Below are positions 6,197 to 12,236 of a stretch of 50,233 nt of DNA, piece after piece (positions within the stretch are counted from its first letter, which is position 1; each line of letters begins with the position of its first letter). The notes beneath the pieces are model-generated. The model ran no database searches, was not told the DNA's origin, and worked only from the letters and a program-made list of their open reading frames with translations. The translations under genes and the position numbers were made by a program. The DNA lies in IMG/VR virus record IMGVR_UViG_3300044720_000027, positions 1 through 50,233 of that record; one strand, written 5' to 3'. The stretch comes from a virus.

Positions 6197-6699
6197 GACA
6201 CACCGACCAGCGCCGGCCAGGTGACGTCGTCGAGCGCTGCAAGGTGCGTCAGCGGCAGTTCGACCGGAGCGAACCCGAGGCCGATGAGACCGGCGACGCG
6301 CAACCACATCGCGTCACTCTCGTTATCGTTCGCGCCGGGATAGTCGAGTCGCCGGATGGCGGCGGCGAGCACTTCGGACTTGTTGGCGTTGCCCTTACCG
6401 GTGGCGAGCTTCTTGAGTTTGGCCGGGGACAACTCGACATAGGGATGCTCGGTCTCGTGCAGCATGAGGCGCACGACGCCGCCGAGCTCGCCGAGGTGCT
6501 CTCCGCCCTGGCGAGAGTTGAAGCTGTAGTTCTCGATCACGACGAGGTCCGCACCGATGCAGATTTGGCGCACCCTCTCGCGCAGGTCGGCGAGCCGCTC
6601 CATGCCGCGCAACTTCGTGGTGAGCACGCCCGAGGCGTTCTCGTGCGCGAAGCCGGTTGCCGTGAGACTGAGATCTAGGCCGACGACGGAGGGGGTCAA
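6193..6699 (-). CDS. RuvC-like Holliday junction nuclease
   Basis: A 168-residue RNase H-fold nuclease. VVGLDLSLTATG places the first acidic residue at Asp9, VVIENYSF the second at Glu56, and the end motif has Asp125/Glu127/Asp129 (GANDNESDAMWL), the RuvC arrangement. LSPAKLKKLATGKGNANK before the last motif is typical of phage RuvC-like resolvases. It likely cuts branched recombination or replication intermediates before packaging. The start is TTG 6699, overlapping the stop of the annealing-protein gene. Confidence 0.8.
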   Translation of the reverse strand: MTPSVVGLDLSLTATGFAHENASGVLTTKLRGMERLADLRERVRQICIGADLVVIENYSFNSRQGGEHLGELGGVVRLMLHETEHPYVELSPAKLKKLATGKGNANKSEVLAAAIRRLDYPGANDNESDAMWLRVAGLIGLGFAPVELPLTHLAALDDVTWPALVGVS

Positions 6700-7601
6700 A
6701 ACGGCTCCGGGCTCAACGAGATCGTCCCGTCCTCGCCGACCTCGACGTGCAGGCCGTCGCTCAGGAACTTCTTGAAGGCCGCGCCGACCGCTGCCGACTC
6801 GAGGGCGGTGACAGCGAGCGGGTCACGCGTGCGTTCCTTGCCCTCGGCGTCGCGGGTGGCATACCCGACGATGGCGGCGGCGAGGTCGGGCTCGACCTCC
6901 TTGGCCTGGCAGTGCTTGGCGAACCCCTCGGCGAACTTCGCCGCGTCGAAGGGCGGGGCCTCGGCGGGGGGCTCCTCGACCGCCGAGTTGCGGTTCGGCG
7001 GTGGGCGACGCGTGCTCTGGGGCTTCTCGCCGGTCGTGGGGTCCATGCCGGCGGGGGGCTTCGGGGCATCGAGAGCCTTCGGGGCTGAACGCTTCGCGCT
7101 CTGGCCCTGCGCAATCTCTTGCTCGCGCTCCCAGTCCCGCTCCTCCTGAACCGGCAGGCTCACGTCGAACATGCGGCGCAGCACAAGGCACTCAGCGCGG
7201 GTGACTGCCATCTCCGGGCCGTAGAGCTTGTTTGTGCCGCTCTTGGCGTAACGCCCCGTCATGGTGATGGGGTTCGTCCAGTCCTTGCGGTAGATGGCGA
7301 CAGTGGCCCACCACTCGGTGCTCGTCTCACCTTGGGCGACGATGTCCTCGCCGTTGAGCAACTCGGAACGGTGGGCGATGTGCCACAACCCCTTGTGCGT
7401 GACGTACGGCGACCCCTGGATCAGGATCATGTGCTTGAGCACGGGGTCGAGCTCGTACTGCTGACAGACGAGGACGAGCGCCTGAACGGCGGGCTCGCGC
7501 GGGTCGAGCTTCAACGTCTTGAGCACCGCGGCGTAGTCGATGTCGACACCCGCCACCGCGCTGTTGCCGTTGGCGACTTTCTCTAGCGTCTTCGTGGTCA
7601 T
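6696..7601 (-). CDS. Single-strand DNA annealing protein (Red-beta/RecT-like)
   Basis: A 301-residue product. The first 190 residues carry the phage recombinase pattern: YELDPVLKHMILIQGSPYVT, KGLWHIAHRS, and a later AECLVLRRMFDV. A Pro-rich linker (about residues 190-225) and an acidic helical C-terminal domain follow. It would anneal complementary strands produced by the exonuclease encoded just upstream. ATG 7601 overlaps the exonuclease stop (ATGA), supporting coupled synthesis; the longer frame to 7676 lies over the exonuclease. Confidence 0.8.
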   Translation of the reverse strand: MTTKTLEKVANGNSAVAGVDIDYAAVLKTLKLDPREPAVQALVLVCQQYELDPVLKHMILIQGSPYVTHKGLWHIAHRSELLNGEDIVAQGETSTEWWATVAIYRKDWTNPITMTGRYAKSGTNKLYGPEMAVTRAECLVLRRMFDVSLPVQEERDWEREQEIAQGQSAKRSAPKALDAPKPPAGMDPTTGEKPQSTRRPPPNRNSAVEEPPAEAPPFDAAKFAEGFAKHCQAKEVEPDLAAAIVGYATRDAEGKERTRDPLAVTALESAAVGAAFKKFLSDGLHVEVGEDGTISLSPEPF

Positions 7602-8425
7602 GCCGCGTTTTCTTCCTCTTGTGCCGGGGCCGGGTTCCGCTTGAGCCAACGCTCCATTTCTTTGAGCCAGCCCCACACGGCGCGCAGGTGCAGGAAGTTC
7701 GCTACGGCCTGTTCGTCGGCGGGAACCTCAAGCAATTCGTAGGTTCCGTCGTCGTGGAGGTACAGCACGCCACACGCGTCGATCGGCGGAAACTCCGACC
7801 ACGGAATGATCTGTTCGACACCACCGAGCGGCGAGCGCACGGCGATGCCGTCGGAGCCTCGGAAATACGCGGCCAGCTGGAGGGTCGTCTCGACGGGGTA
7901 CCGCTGACCCGTCTTGATGTCGAGCCCGTACACGCGACCATCGCCGAGGCGGCCGAGCTTGTCGAAGCTGCCGCCGTAGCCGAGCGTCTCGTGGTTGTAG
8001 GCGATCCATTGCTCGCACGCGAGGCCCGTGGGGTTCTCGTCGGAGCAGAGGCGCTCATCGGTGAGCCACTGCGGGTCGTGCTCGACGTAGAAGCGCTCTA
8101 AGGCGTCCATGTAAGGGCCGCACTCGGGCGGGCAGTCGACGTCTTGACCCTTGGCCCACGTCAGCGCCAGGTCATGAACGAGCGTGCCCCTGTTGGCCTT
8201 GTCGTTCCAGACGCCGGCGTGGTGCTTGCGCAGCCGGTGGTACGCCTCGGTCTCGTCGAGGTGCTCCCACTGGTCACGGTGATGAATGGCGAACAACGCC
8301 GTCTCTTTCGCCGCGCCCCAGCTGAGGCCAGGCTTGTTCAACACGTTGAGGACCGTCGTCACCGACGGTGCCCACGCCTTCCCCTCGGCGGTGGTGACGT
8401 AGCGGCCCGACCGCGGGCGGCTCAT
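7598..8425 (-). CDS. PD-(D/E)XK exonuclease, RecB/Cas4-like
   Basis: A 275-residue nuclease. RGTLVHD at residues 79-85, GSFDKLG with Asp155, GLDIKTG with Asp169 and Lys171, and QLAAY at 183-187 are the ordered motifs of the RecB/Cas4-like family. It is expected to resect double-strand ends for the annealing protein next door. It lacks the four-cysteine cluster of true Cas4 in what I can see, although CSDENPTGLACEQW and CPPEC supply some cysteines. ATG 8425 overlaps the upstream stop (ATGA). Confidence 0.8.
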   Translation of the reverse strand: MSRPRSGRYVTTAEGKAWAPSVTTVLNVLNKPGLSWGAAKETALFAIHHRDQWEHLDETEAYHRLRKHHAGVWNDKANRGTLVHDLALTWAKGQDVDCPPECGPYMDALERFYVEHDPQWLTDERLCSDENPTGLACEQWIAYNHETLGYGGSFDKLGRLGDGRVYGLDIKTGQRYPVETTLQLAAYFRGSDGIAVRSPLGGVEQIIPWSEFPPIDACGVLYLHDDGTYELLEVPADEQAVANFLHLRAVWGWLKEMERWLKRNPAPAQEEENAA

Positions 8426-8610
8426 CGCGCCGTCGACATCTGACGCGCCGCTTTGCGGCTGCCGACCCCGATCCGGCGCAACCTGCCGGTGCAGCGCGTG
8501 CCGTGCACGTACACGGGGCACTGCGGCTCATGCAGGACGTTGCCGACGAGGTCGTGCGTGCTGGTGACCTCGTGGTGCTGGTTCCACTCGCAGCGGTAGG
8601 CGTAGGTCAT
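8422..8610 (-). CDS. Small Cys/His protein
   Basis: A 62-residue basic product from ATG 8610 overlapping the upstream stop. YRCEWNQHHEV and later CPVYVHGTRCTGRLRR give four potential zinc ligands, a zinc-ribbon-like layout. The Arg/Lys-rich tail suggests nucleic acid binding. Position immediately ahead of the exonuclease suggests a link with recombination, by context only. Confidence 0.55.
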   Translation of the reverse strand: MTYAYRCEWNQHHEVTSTHDLVGNVLHEPQCPVYVHGTRCTGRLRRIGVGSRKAARQMSTAR

Positions 8611-8936
8611 GACGCACCCAGCGCGAAGTCAGCGTCGCGGACCTCGGCCATGCACGCGCCGCACAGATCGCCGCTCGCACGGACGTACCCGCGGGAGTCG
8701 GTGTAGTCCAGGCGGTCCCCGCCGCAGTCACGGCACGGCTCGGCGAAGTGGGGGTCGACCGCGTGGGTGTGCGGCTCGGCGCCGCCGATGTGCCAGTGCA
8801 TCCGCTGTGCGGGGTCGCTGGCGTGGGTGTGGAACATCGGGTCGCCCGAGGCGAACCCGTAGATCTCGCTGTCGGGCTCGCTGCCGCCGTTGATGACGTC
8901 CTCGGCGCAATCTACGAGGAACTGATCGAAGCTCAT
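8607..8936 (-). CDS. His-rich protein with C-terminal zinc finger
   Basis: A 109-residue product from ATG 8936 (ATGA). A helical start (MSFDQFLVDCAEDVI) is followed by a His-dense middle (FHTHAS, MHWHIG, PHTHAVDPHF) and CRDCGG...CGAC, a four-cysteine zinc finger. The His-rich middle resembles segments of the two following genes. Function unknown. Confidence 0.6.
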   Translation of the reverse strand: MSFDQFLVDCAEDVINGGSEPDSEIYGFASGDPMFHTHASDPAQRMHWHIGGAEPHTHAVDPHFAEPCRDCGGDRLDYTDSRGYVRASGDLCGACMAEVRDADFALGAS

Positions 8937-9133
8937 CGGACGCCGGCTCCCCATTGCGAGAAGTCGTGGGCGTGGGGCGGGGTGCCCTCTTCGTGGTGCC
9001 GGAAGTGGTCCCACCACAACTCGTCCAGCGACATCGGACCGCCATAGATGCGGATGACGCCGTGGTCATTCTCGACATGGGCCTTGATGTCGGCCTTCTT
9101 CTTCGGCAGCGGGGTGATCGTCGGAGTCGTCAC
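8933..9133 (-). CDS. His-rich small protein (paralogue A)
   Basis: A 66-residue product from GTG 9133 (GTGA). It carries HVENDHGV and WWDHFRHHEEG then HAHDFSQWG. These align with HLHDDHGM and HVEAHAS...HRHEW of the neighbouring gene, so the two are diverged tandem copies. The H..DHG...H...H...HxHxW pattern occurs in small actinophage proteins, possibly metal binding. Confidence 0.6.
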   Translation of the reverse strand: MTTPTITPLPKKKADIKAHVENDHGVIRIYGGPMSLDELWWDHFRHHEEGTPPHAHDFSQWGAGVR

Positions 9134-9324
9134 GCCGGCCGCACCCCCTCCGAGCCCCACTCGTGGCGGTGGTCAGGACGGTTGCTGGCGTGCGCCTCGA
9201 CGTGGTCCATCTGCAGGTCGAACGGGCTGGGCATCGAGGTCCAGCGCATCCCGTGGTCGTCGTGCAGGTGCTCGTAGAGCTTGATGCGCCCACGCGGCAT
9301 GGCCTTGAGGGTTTGGATTGCCAC
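9130..9324 (-). CDS. His-rich small protein (paralogue B)
   Basis: A 64-residue product from GTG 9324. It is the tandem paralogue of the next gene downstream, sharing H..DHG and a C-terminal HxHxW pattern. The basic N-terminus (LKAMPRGRIKLYE) differs. It is the first confidently coding small gene after the HTH protein at the head of the early operon. Confidence 0.6.
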   Translation of the reverse strand: MAIQTLKAMPRGRIKLYEHLHDDHGMRWTSMPSPFDLQMDHVEAHASNRPDHRHEWGSEGVRPA

Positions 9325-9591
9325 CTACGATGCCTCTCGATGGTCGGATACGCCCCGACCGTCGCGGGGCCGTCCGGTGTTCAGAGCACCGGTGCGGCCC
9401 TTTTTCTTCGAAGGGGTGGGCCGGGGGGCGACAGAGGCGGGGCGGATCACCTGAGCCGCTCGTGCCGACGATGCGGGTTGTTCACGCGTTGCGCGGGGTC
9501 CCCCGGCACCACCATCGAGCCCGTCAGCAGCGTCTGGGGGGGGAAGCGCTGACGAACTCGATGCTGAGGCCAGAGCAAGGAACGTGTTCAC
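9325..9591 (-). CDS. Doubtful Ala/Pro/Ser-rich frame
   Basis: An 88-codon frame from GTG 9591 that overlaps the upstream stop as GTGA and ends one base before the next start, so its placement obeys the operon rule. The translation is low-complexity (Ser/Ala/Pro-rich, with SKKKGR), without a recognisable domain, and its last third lies across the plus-strand hairpins at 9342-9405. It could be a disordered protein or simply a leader region. Confidence 0.35.
   Translation of the reverse strand: MNTFLALASASSSSALPPPDAADGLDGGAGGPRATREQPASSARAAQVIRPASVAPRPTPSKKKGRTGALNTGRPRDGRGVSDHREAS
9338..9405 (+). ncRNA. Candidate antisense RNA with intrinsic terminator
   Basis: On the plus strand a perfect 6-bp stem (GGTCGG 9342-9347 with CCGACC 9355-9360, 7-base loop) is followed by a GC-rich hairpin. 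In that hairpin GGGCCG and CCGGTG (9367-9379) pair with CACCGG and CGGCCC (9387-9400), and TTTTT follows at 9401-9405. No plus-strand gene leads into this terminator. A weak promoter-like TTGAGG (9305) / TACGAT (9326) lies upstream with a short 15-base spacer. The RNA would be antisense to the early transcript. The 5' end is a guess. Confidence 0.4.
9367..9405 (+). terminator. Rho-independent terminator (plus direction)
   Basis: A 12-bp GC-rich stem with one small bulge and a 7-base loop, followed by five T residues. The opposite strand has no T run after the stem, so it terminates only plus-strand RNA. Confidence 0.6.
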
Positions 9592-9794
9592 TGCGCGACA
9601 ACCTCGGCCGCGGGTTCGCTCGGTTCGCCGCTGGCTTCCACGATCGCTGCGCGAACGTCCTCAGCCCGGTAGCGGTACTGCCCGCCGGGGGTCCGAACGG
9701 CCCGGAGCTTGCGCTTCCGGACCCATTCCTTGACGGTCTCGGGGTGAACGTTGAAGTGATCGGCCACCTGTTGTGTCGTCAGGAGTGCGTCCAT
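9588..9794 (-). CDS. Excisionase/Cro-like HTH protein
   Basis: A 68-residue product. LLTTQQVADHFNVHPETVKE followed by WVRKRKLRAVRTPGGQYRYR is the MerR/excisionase-type winged helix found in phage Xis and many small regulators. It is the first gene of the early leftward operon and diverges from the repressor, the position of Cro/Xis genes. It may bind the operators at 9795-9899, the attachment site, or both. ATG 9794 lies 8 bases after a -10 element, so the mRNA is probably leaderless. Confidence 0.75.
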   Translation of the reverse strand: MDALLTTQQVADHFNVHPETVKEWVRKRKLRAVRTPGGQYRYRAEDVRAAIVEASGEPSEPAAEVVAQ

Positions 9795-9802
9795 TCGTCA
9801 GC

Positions 9803-9831
9803 ACCCTAGAGTCTTGCTAGGTCTCCGTCAA
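9803..9831 (-). promoter_or_regulatory. Early leftward promoter
   Basis: On the minus strand TTGACG (9831-9826) and TAGGGT (9808-9803) are 17 bases apart, a good sigma-70-type match. Transcription should begin at or within a base or two of ATG 9794, giving a leaderless mRNA. It drives the HTH gene and probably the whole early operon. Confidence 0.65.
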
Positions 9832-9838
9832 GGACCTA
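9818..9838. promoter_or_regulatory. Candidate repressor/Cro operator
   Basis: Inverted repeat TAGGTC-N9-GACCTA covering the -35 element of the early promoter. Another AGGTC half-site lies at 9859-9863, just before the -35 of the repressor promoter. Its position makes it a natural operator for the divergent HTH proteins; binding is inferred. Confidence 0.5.
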
Positions 9839-9863
9839 TAACCCTGTCACTTACCCACAGGTC

Positions 9864-9892
9864 TTGTCGAAACTGTGGATTACCCCTACTAT
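9864..9892 (+). promoter_or_regulatory. Repressor promoter
   Basis: TTGTCG (9864-9869) and TACTAT (9887-9892) separated by 17 bases, seven bases before the repressor ATG at 9900. The repressor message is therefore probably leaderless. It is divergent from the early promoter, with 32 bases between the two -35 hexamers. Confidence 0.6.
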
Positions 9893-9899
9893 CTGGGGC

Positions 9900-10256
9900 A
9901 TGTCCCTTGCCGAGAGCGTTTACTGGACGCCACCTGACACCCTGGCGGCTCGCTTGTACCAGCTGCGTAAGGGCCTCAAGCTGACACAGGCGGAAGCAGC
10001 CGACCGATGCCAGATCGCACGAGCCACCTGGTCCACTTGGGAGAACGGGGCGCTGCCCGCCAACATGGCGAAAGCCGTCGAGGCCATCTGTCGAGGTCTT
10101 TCAACGCCTCAAGCGAAGATCGACCCGAACTGGCTCATGTGGGGTACAGCGGTAAACGTCCCGAAGACGCGGACTCGTCGCAGTGGCGGGCGCACCAAGC
10201 CCCGCCAGCGCGTGATGAACACCGCTGGCCTCACGGCCCTCCCGACCCCCGGATAA
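9900..10256 (+). CDS. Immunity repressor, XRE-type HTH
   Basis: A 118-residue product. AARLYQLRKGLKLTQAEAAD then CQIARATWSTWENG is a lambda-repressor-like helix-turn-helix (about residues 15-60), followed by a conserved DPNWLMWGT motif seen in small actinophage immunity repressors, and a basic tail. Divergent position from the Cro/Xis-like gene and next to the integrase supports the role. ATG 9900 was chosen over 9864 because the promoter elements lie between them. It should maintain lysogeny by binding the operators at 9818-9863. Confidence 0.75.
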   Translation: MSLAESVYWTPPDTLAARLYQLRKGLKLTQAEAADRCQIARATWSTWENGALPANMAKAVEAICRGLSTPQAKIDPNWLMWGTAVNVPKTRTRRSGGRTKPRQRVMNTAGLTALPTPG

Positions 10257-10258
10257 CC

Positions 10259-10288
10259 GTAAGCACCGCTTACTGGCACGCGTTGCCA
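10259..10288. repeat. Two adjacent perfect hairpins after the repressor
   Basis: GTAAGC-ACC-GCTTAC (10259-10273) is followed immediately by TGGCA-CGCGT-TGCCA (10274-10288). They begin three bases after the repressor stop. No T run follows, so they are not a classic terminator. They could be integrase or Xis arm sites, or mRNA-stabilising structures. Confidence 0.5.
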
Positions 10289-10312
10289 GCTTGGTCGCTA
10301 TGTACCTAGTGT
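10283..10312 (+). promoter_or_regulatory. Possible integrase promoter
   Basis: TTGCCA (10283-10288) and TAGTGT (10307-10312) with an 18-base spacer. The -35 overlaps the second hairpin, so a protein bound there would block it. It leaves a leader of about 27 bases before ATG 10346. Moderate match only. Confidence 0.35.
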
Positions 10313-10345
10313 CCGCTCATCGCGGGTTCACGGGTCCCTCCTGAA

Positions 10346-11281
10346 ATGCCCACACAGCCGGCCCTGATCGCTCTGTACCGGCGAGACTGTTTACGTAGGA
10401 ACCACGTTCAGACCAGCGTGAAGAAGCGCGAGATCACTCTGACGGTGTTCGGCCGGTGGCTGGCTCCCAAGCTCATCCTCGACGCCGAGGTGAACGAGAT
10501 CGAGGACTGGCTCGACACCCGCCGGCTCATCCCCGCGTCACGGGCCTGGCACGTTGCGAACCTGGCCTCGTTCTTCGGCTGGGCGGTACGCAACGACTAC
10601 GTGGTCAGCGACCCCACGGTGAAGGTGATCCGACCGCGTTTACCTAGCGACCTTCCTCGCCCCATCGGCACGAGGGATCTGAAACTGGCTCTTGATCTAG
10701 CCCAGCCAAGGATGCGGGTGTGGCTGTCGTTCGCCTGCTACGCGGGCTTTCGTTGCCAGGAGATCGCTGGACAGAAGAGGGAGGACGTGTGGGAGTCGGA
10801 GGGGCTGATACACGTCTCGGCACCCAAGGGTGGCCGCAAGCGCCGAGTACCGCTGCACGCCGATCTACACGAGGCGTTAGTGCGTTGGGGCTGGCCTCGC
10901 AAGGGGCCGCTGTTCCCCGGTCGTGCTGGGCCGACGATCAACCAGGACTACGTCTCCCACATGATCTCGGCCTACCTGGCCGATCTCGGGATCAACGCGA
11001 CCGCGCACATGCTGCGCCACTGGTTCGGCACTCGGGTGTACGAGGCATCCCATGATCTGCTGATGGTGCAGGAGCTTTTGGGCCATTCGTCCGTCACGAC
11101 CACGAAGAAGTACGTAGAGTTCTCCTCCGACGAAACCGTCCCTGTCGTCCGGGGGTTGCATGTCGGAAGCCTGCGAGGAAGTCACCAAGAGGCTGGACCT
11201 GATGATCGACGAGCAGAGGGAGACCAACTCGCTCTTGGCGGACGTGGTTGGGGCTCTCCTGCTGTTTACGGAGCCCGGTGA
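10346..11281 (+). CDS. int: Tyrosine integrase
   Basis: A 311-residue site-specific recombinase. The N-terminal SAM-like domain covers about residues 5-95. The catalytic residues are visible: Arg136 (YAGFRCQEI), Lys161 (APKGGRKRR), His221/Arg224 (HMLRHWF), His247 (LLGHSS) and nucleophile Tyr256 (KKYVEF). About 55 residues follow the nucleophile and become Gly/Arg-rich; from 11160 this tail overlaps another gene in a different frame. The attachment site is expected nearby but I could not identify it. Confidence 0.85.
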   Translation: MPTQPALIALYRRDCLRRNHVQTSVKKREITLTVFGRWLAPKLILDAEVNEIEDWLDTRRLIPASRAWHVANLASFFGWAVRNDYVVSDPTVKVIRPRLPSDLPRPIGTRDLKLALDLAQPRMRVWLSFACYAGFRCQEIAGQKREDVWESEGLIHVSAPKGGRKRRVPLHADLHEALVRWGWPRKGPLFPGRAGPTINQDYVSHMISAYLADLGINATAHMLRHWFGTRVYEASHDLLMVQELLGHSSVTTTKKYVEFSSDETVPVVRGLHVGSLRGSHQEAGPDDRRAEGDQLALGGRGWGSPAVYGAR

Positions 11282-11303
11282 CCTCGGCGACGATGACGAC
11301 TGA
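11160..11303 (+). CDS. 47-residue acidic protein overlapping int 3' end
   Basis: ATG 11160 opens a 47-codon frame overlapping the last 122 bases of the integrase frame. It begins MSEACEEVTKRLDLMIDEQR and ends in an acidic GDDDD run. The amphipathic helical pattern looks far more protein-like than the overlapping integrase tail. Its stop overlaps the start of the next gene. Function unknown; it would be expressed with the integrase or in the lysogen. Confidence 0.55.
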   Translation: MSEACEEVTKRLDLMIDEQRETNSLLADVVGALLLFTEPGDLGDDDD

Positions 11304-11565
11304 GCGGGCGCTCTGCCCGCACTGTCATGGCGACCTTCCCGATCCTCCGGGGCGCCTGTGTCCTCACTGTCGCAAGCTCATTGACCCAGAGGCGATCGAA
11401 TCGCGCCATCAGACAAGCCGCGTGCTCATCGGTCTGGCGGTGCTGCTCGTCTGCGTAGCTGTCGTGGTCATCATCGTCATCAAAGGCAACGCCGACCAGC
11501 ACCGCGAGGAGGACCGGTTCCAACGGAGGCTGTGCCCCGATTCGATCGAGGGCACCTACTGCTGA
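11293..11565 (+). CDS. Zinc-ribbon single-pass membrane protein
   Basis: A 90-residue product from ATG 11293, inside the end of the previous gene. CPHCHGDLP...LCPHCRK forms a four-cysteine zinc ribbon at about residues 8-25. A strong transmembrane helix follows (VLIGLAVLLVCVAVVVIIVI) and then a polar tail with two cysteines. It lies in the lysogeny cluster and may be expressed in lysogens; a superinfection-exclusion role is possible but not shown. Confidence 0.65.
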   Translation: MTTERALCPHCHGDLPDPPGRLCPHCRKLIDPEAIESRHQTSRVLIGLAVLLVCVAVVVIIVIKGNADQHREEDRFQRRLCPDSIEGTYC

Positions 11566-11569
11566 CGCC

Positions 11570-11752
11570 CTACTCCTCCGGTCGCCGCAGCACGACCTCA
11601 AGGCCGGGGAAGTCTCGCTTCGCCGCCTCAACGGCCAGTTCGTAGGTGTCGAGGTCGGTGTGCGGCCCGCGGTCGCCGTTGGCGTAGACGAGGCAGAAAT
11701 AGCCCCGCCCGTTGTCCCCGGTCCAGACCTGCACATGCTTGCGATTGGGCAT
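11570..11752 (-). CDS. Small conserved-looking protein
   Basis: A 60-residue product from ATG 11752 (TGATG junction). HVQVWTGDNGRGYFCLVYAN followed by an amphipathic helix (ELAVEAAKRDFPG) and a final strand resembles a small DUF1508-like alpha/beta domain, though that match is from memory of pattern. It ends four bases from the convergent plus-strand gene. Confidence 0.5.
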   Translation of the reverse strand: MPNRKHVQVWTGDNGRGYFCLVYANGDRGPHTDLDTYELAVEAAKRDFPGLEVVLRRPEE

Positions 11753-11919
11753 CAGTTGATCTCCTCGAAGCTGGCGAGTGCCTTGTCGATGGCGCGCGTG
11801 ACGGTGGTACCTGGGAAGTGGAGCGCCTGGTTGAGCCCGTTGACCCACCAGCGATGCACGGCCACGACGGCGATGTAGCCCAGCGCCGCCGCGATCGCGA
11901 GACGCCGGGCGTAGGTCAT
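11752..11919 (-). CDS. Small membrane protein
   Basis: A 55-residue product from ATG 11919 (ATGA). One transmembrane helix near the N-terminus (RLAIAAALGYIAVVAVHRWW) and an amphipathic C-terminal helix. It lies downstream of the metalloprotease gene. Function unknown. Confidence 0.55.
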   Translation of the reverse strand: MTYARRLAIAAALGYIAVVAVHRWWVNGLNQALHFPGTTVTRAIDKALASFEEIN

Positions 11920-12236
11920 ACCTGCCGCCAGACGTGACCTTCGTCGAGGTAGCCATGCCAATACTCGCCCTCGGCTTCGCCCCGTCCGCAGGCAATCGAC
12001 GCTCTGATCTCCAGCGAGCCGTCATCGCATTCTCGGAACGTCCACGGTGGCTCGGCGACGCGGTGCAGTCCGCTACCACGCGTCGCGCGGTCGAACTTGT
12101 CGCCCTCATGGATCGGGAGCAAGAACCACACGCCGCGGCCGATGACGTTTCCGTCCTTGTCGATCTCGTCAGTCGGCCCGAAGTAGTCGCCGGCCTTCTC
12201 GATCTCGTCGATCGAGGCGACCCGTCGGCCGATCAC
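11916..12236 (-). CDS. Conserved small protein, DUF6527-like
   Basis: A 106-residue product from GTG 12236 (GTGA with the metalloprotease stop). The core GVWFLLPIHEG ... PPWTFRECDDGSLEIRASIAC ... YWHGYLDEGHVW resembles a family of short phage and mobile-element proteins with a P-W-T...DG...PSI...WHG.L..G.W pattern. No enzymatic role is established. It could be translationally coupled to the secreted protease. Confidence 0.6.
   Translation of the reverse strand: MIGRRVASIDEIEKAGDYFGPTDEIDKDGNVIGRGVWFLLPIHEGDKFDRATRGSGLHRVAEPPWTFRECDDGSLEIRASIACGRGEAEGEYWHGYLDEGHVWRQV

Noticed and set aside
10257-10345. tRNA-like or attP core sequence before the integrase
   Set aside because: A GGGTTCACGGGTCCC stretch recalls a T-arm, but the loop does not fit the T-loop consensus and no other tRNA arm is visible.
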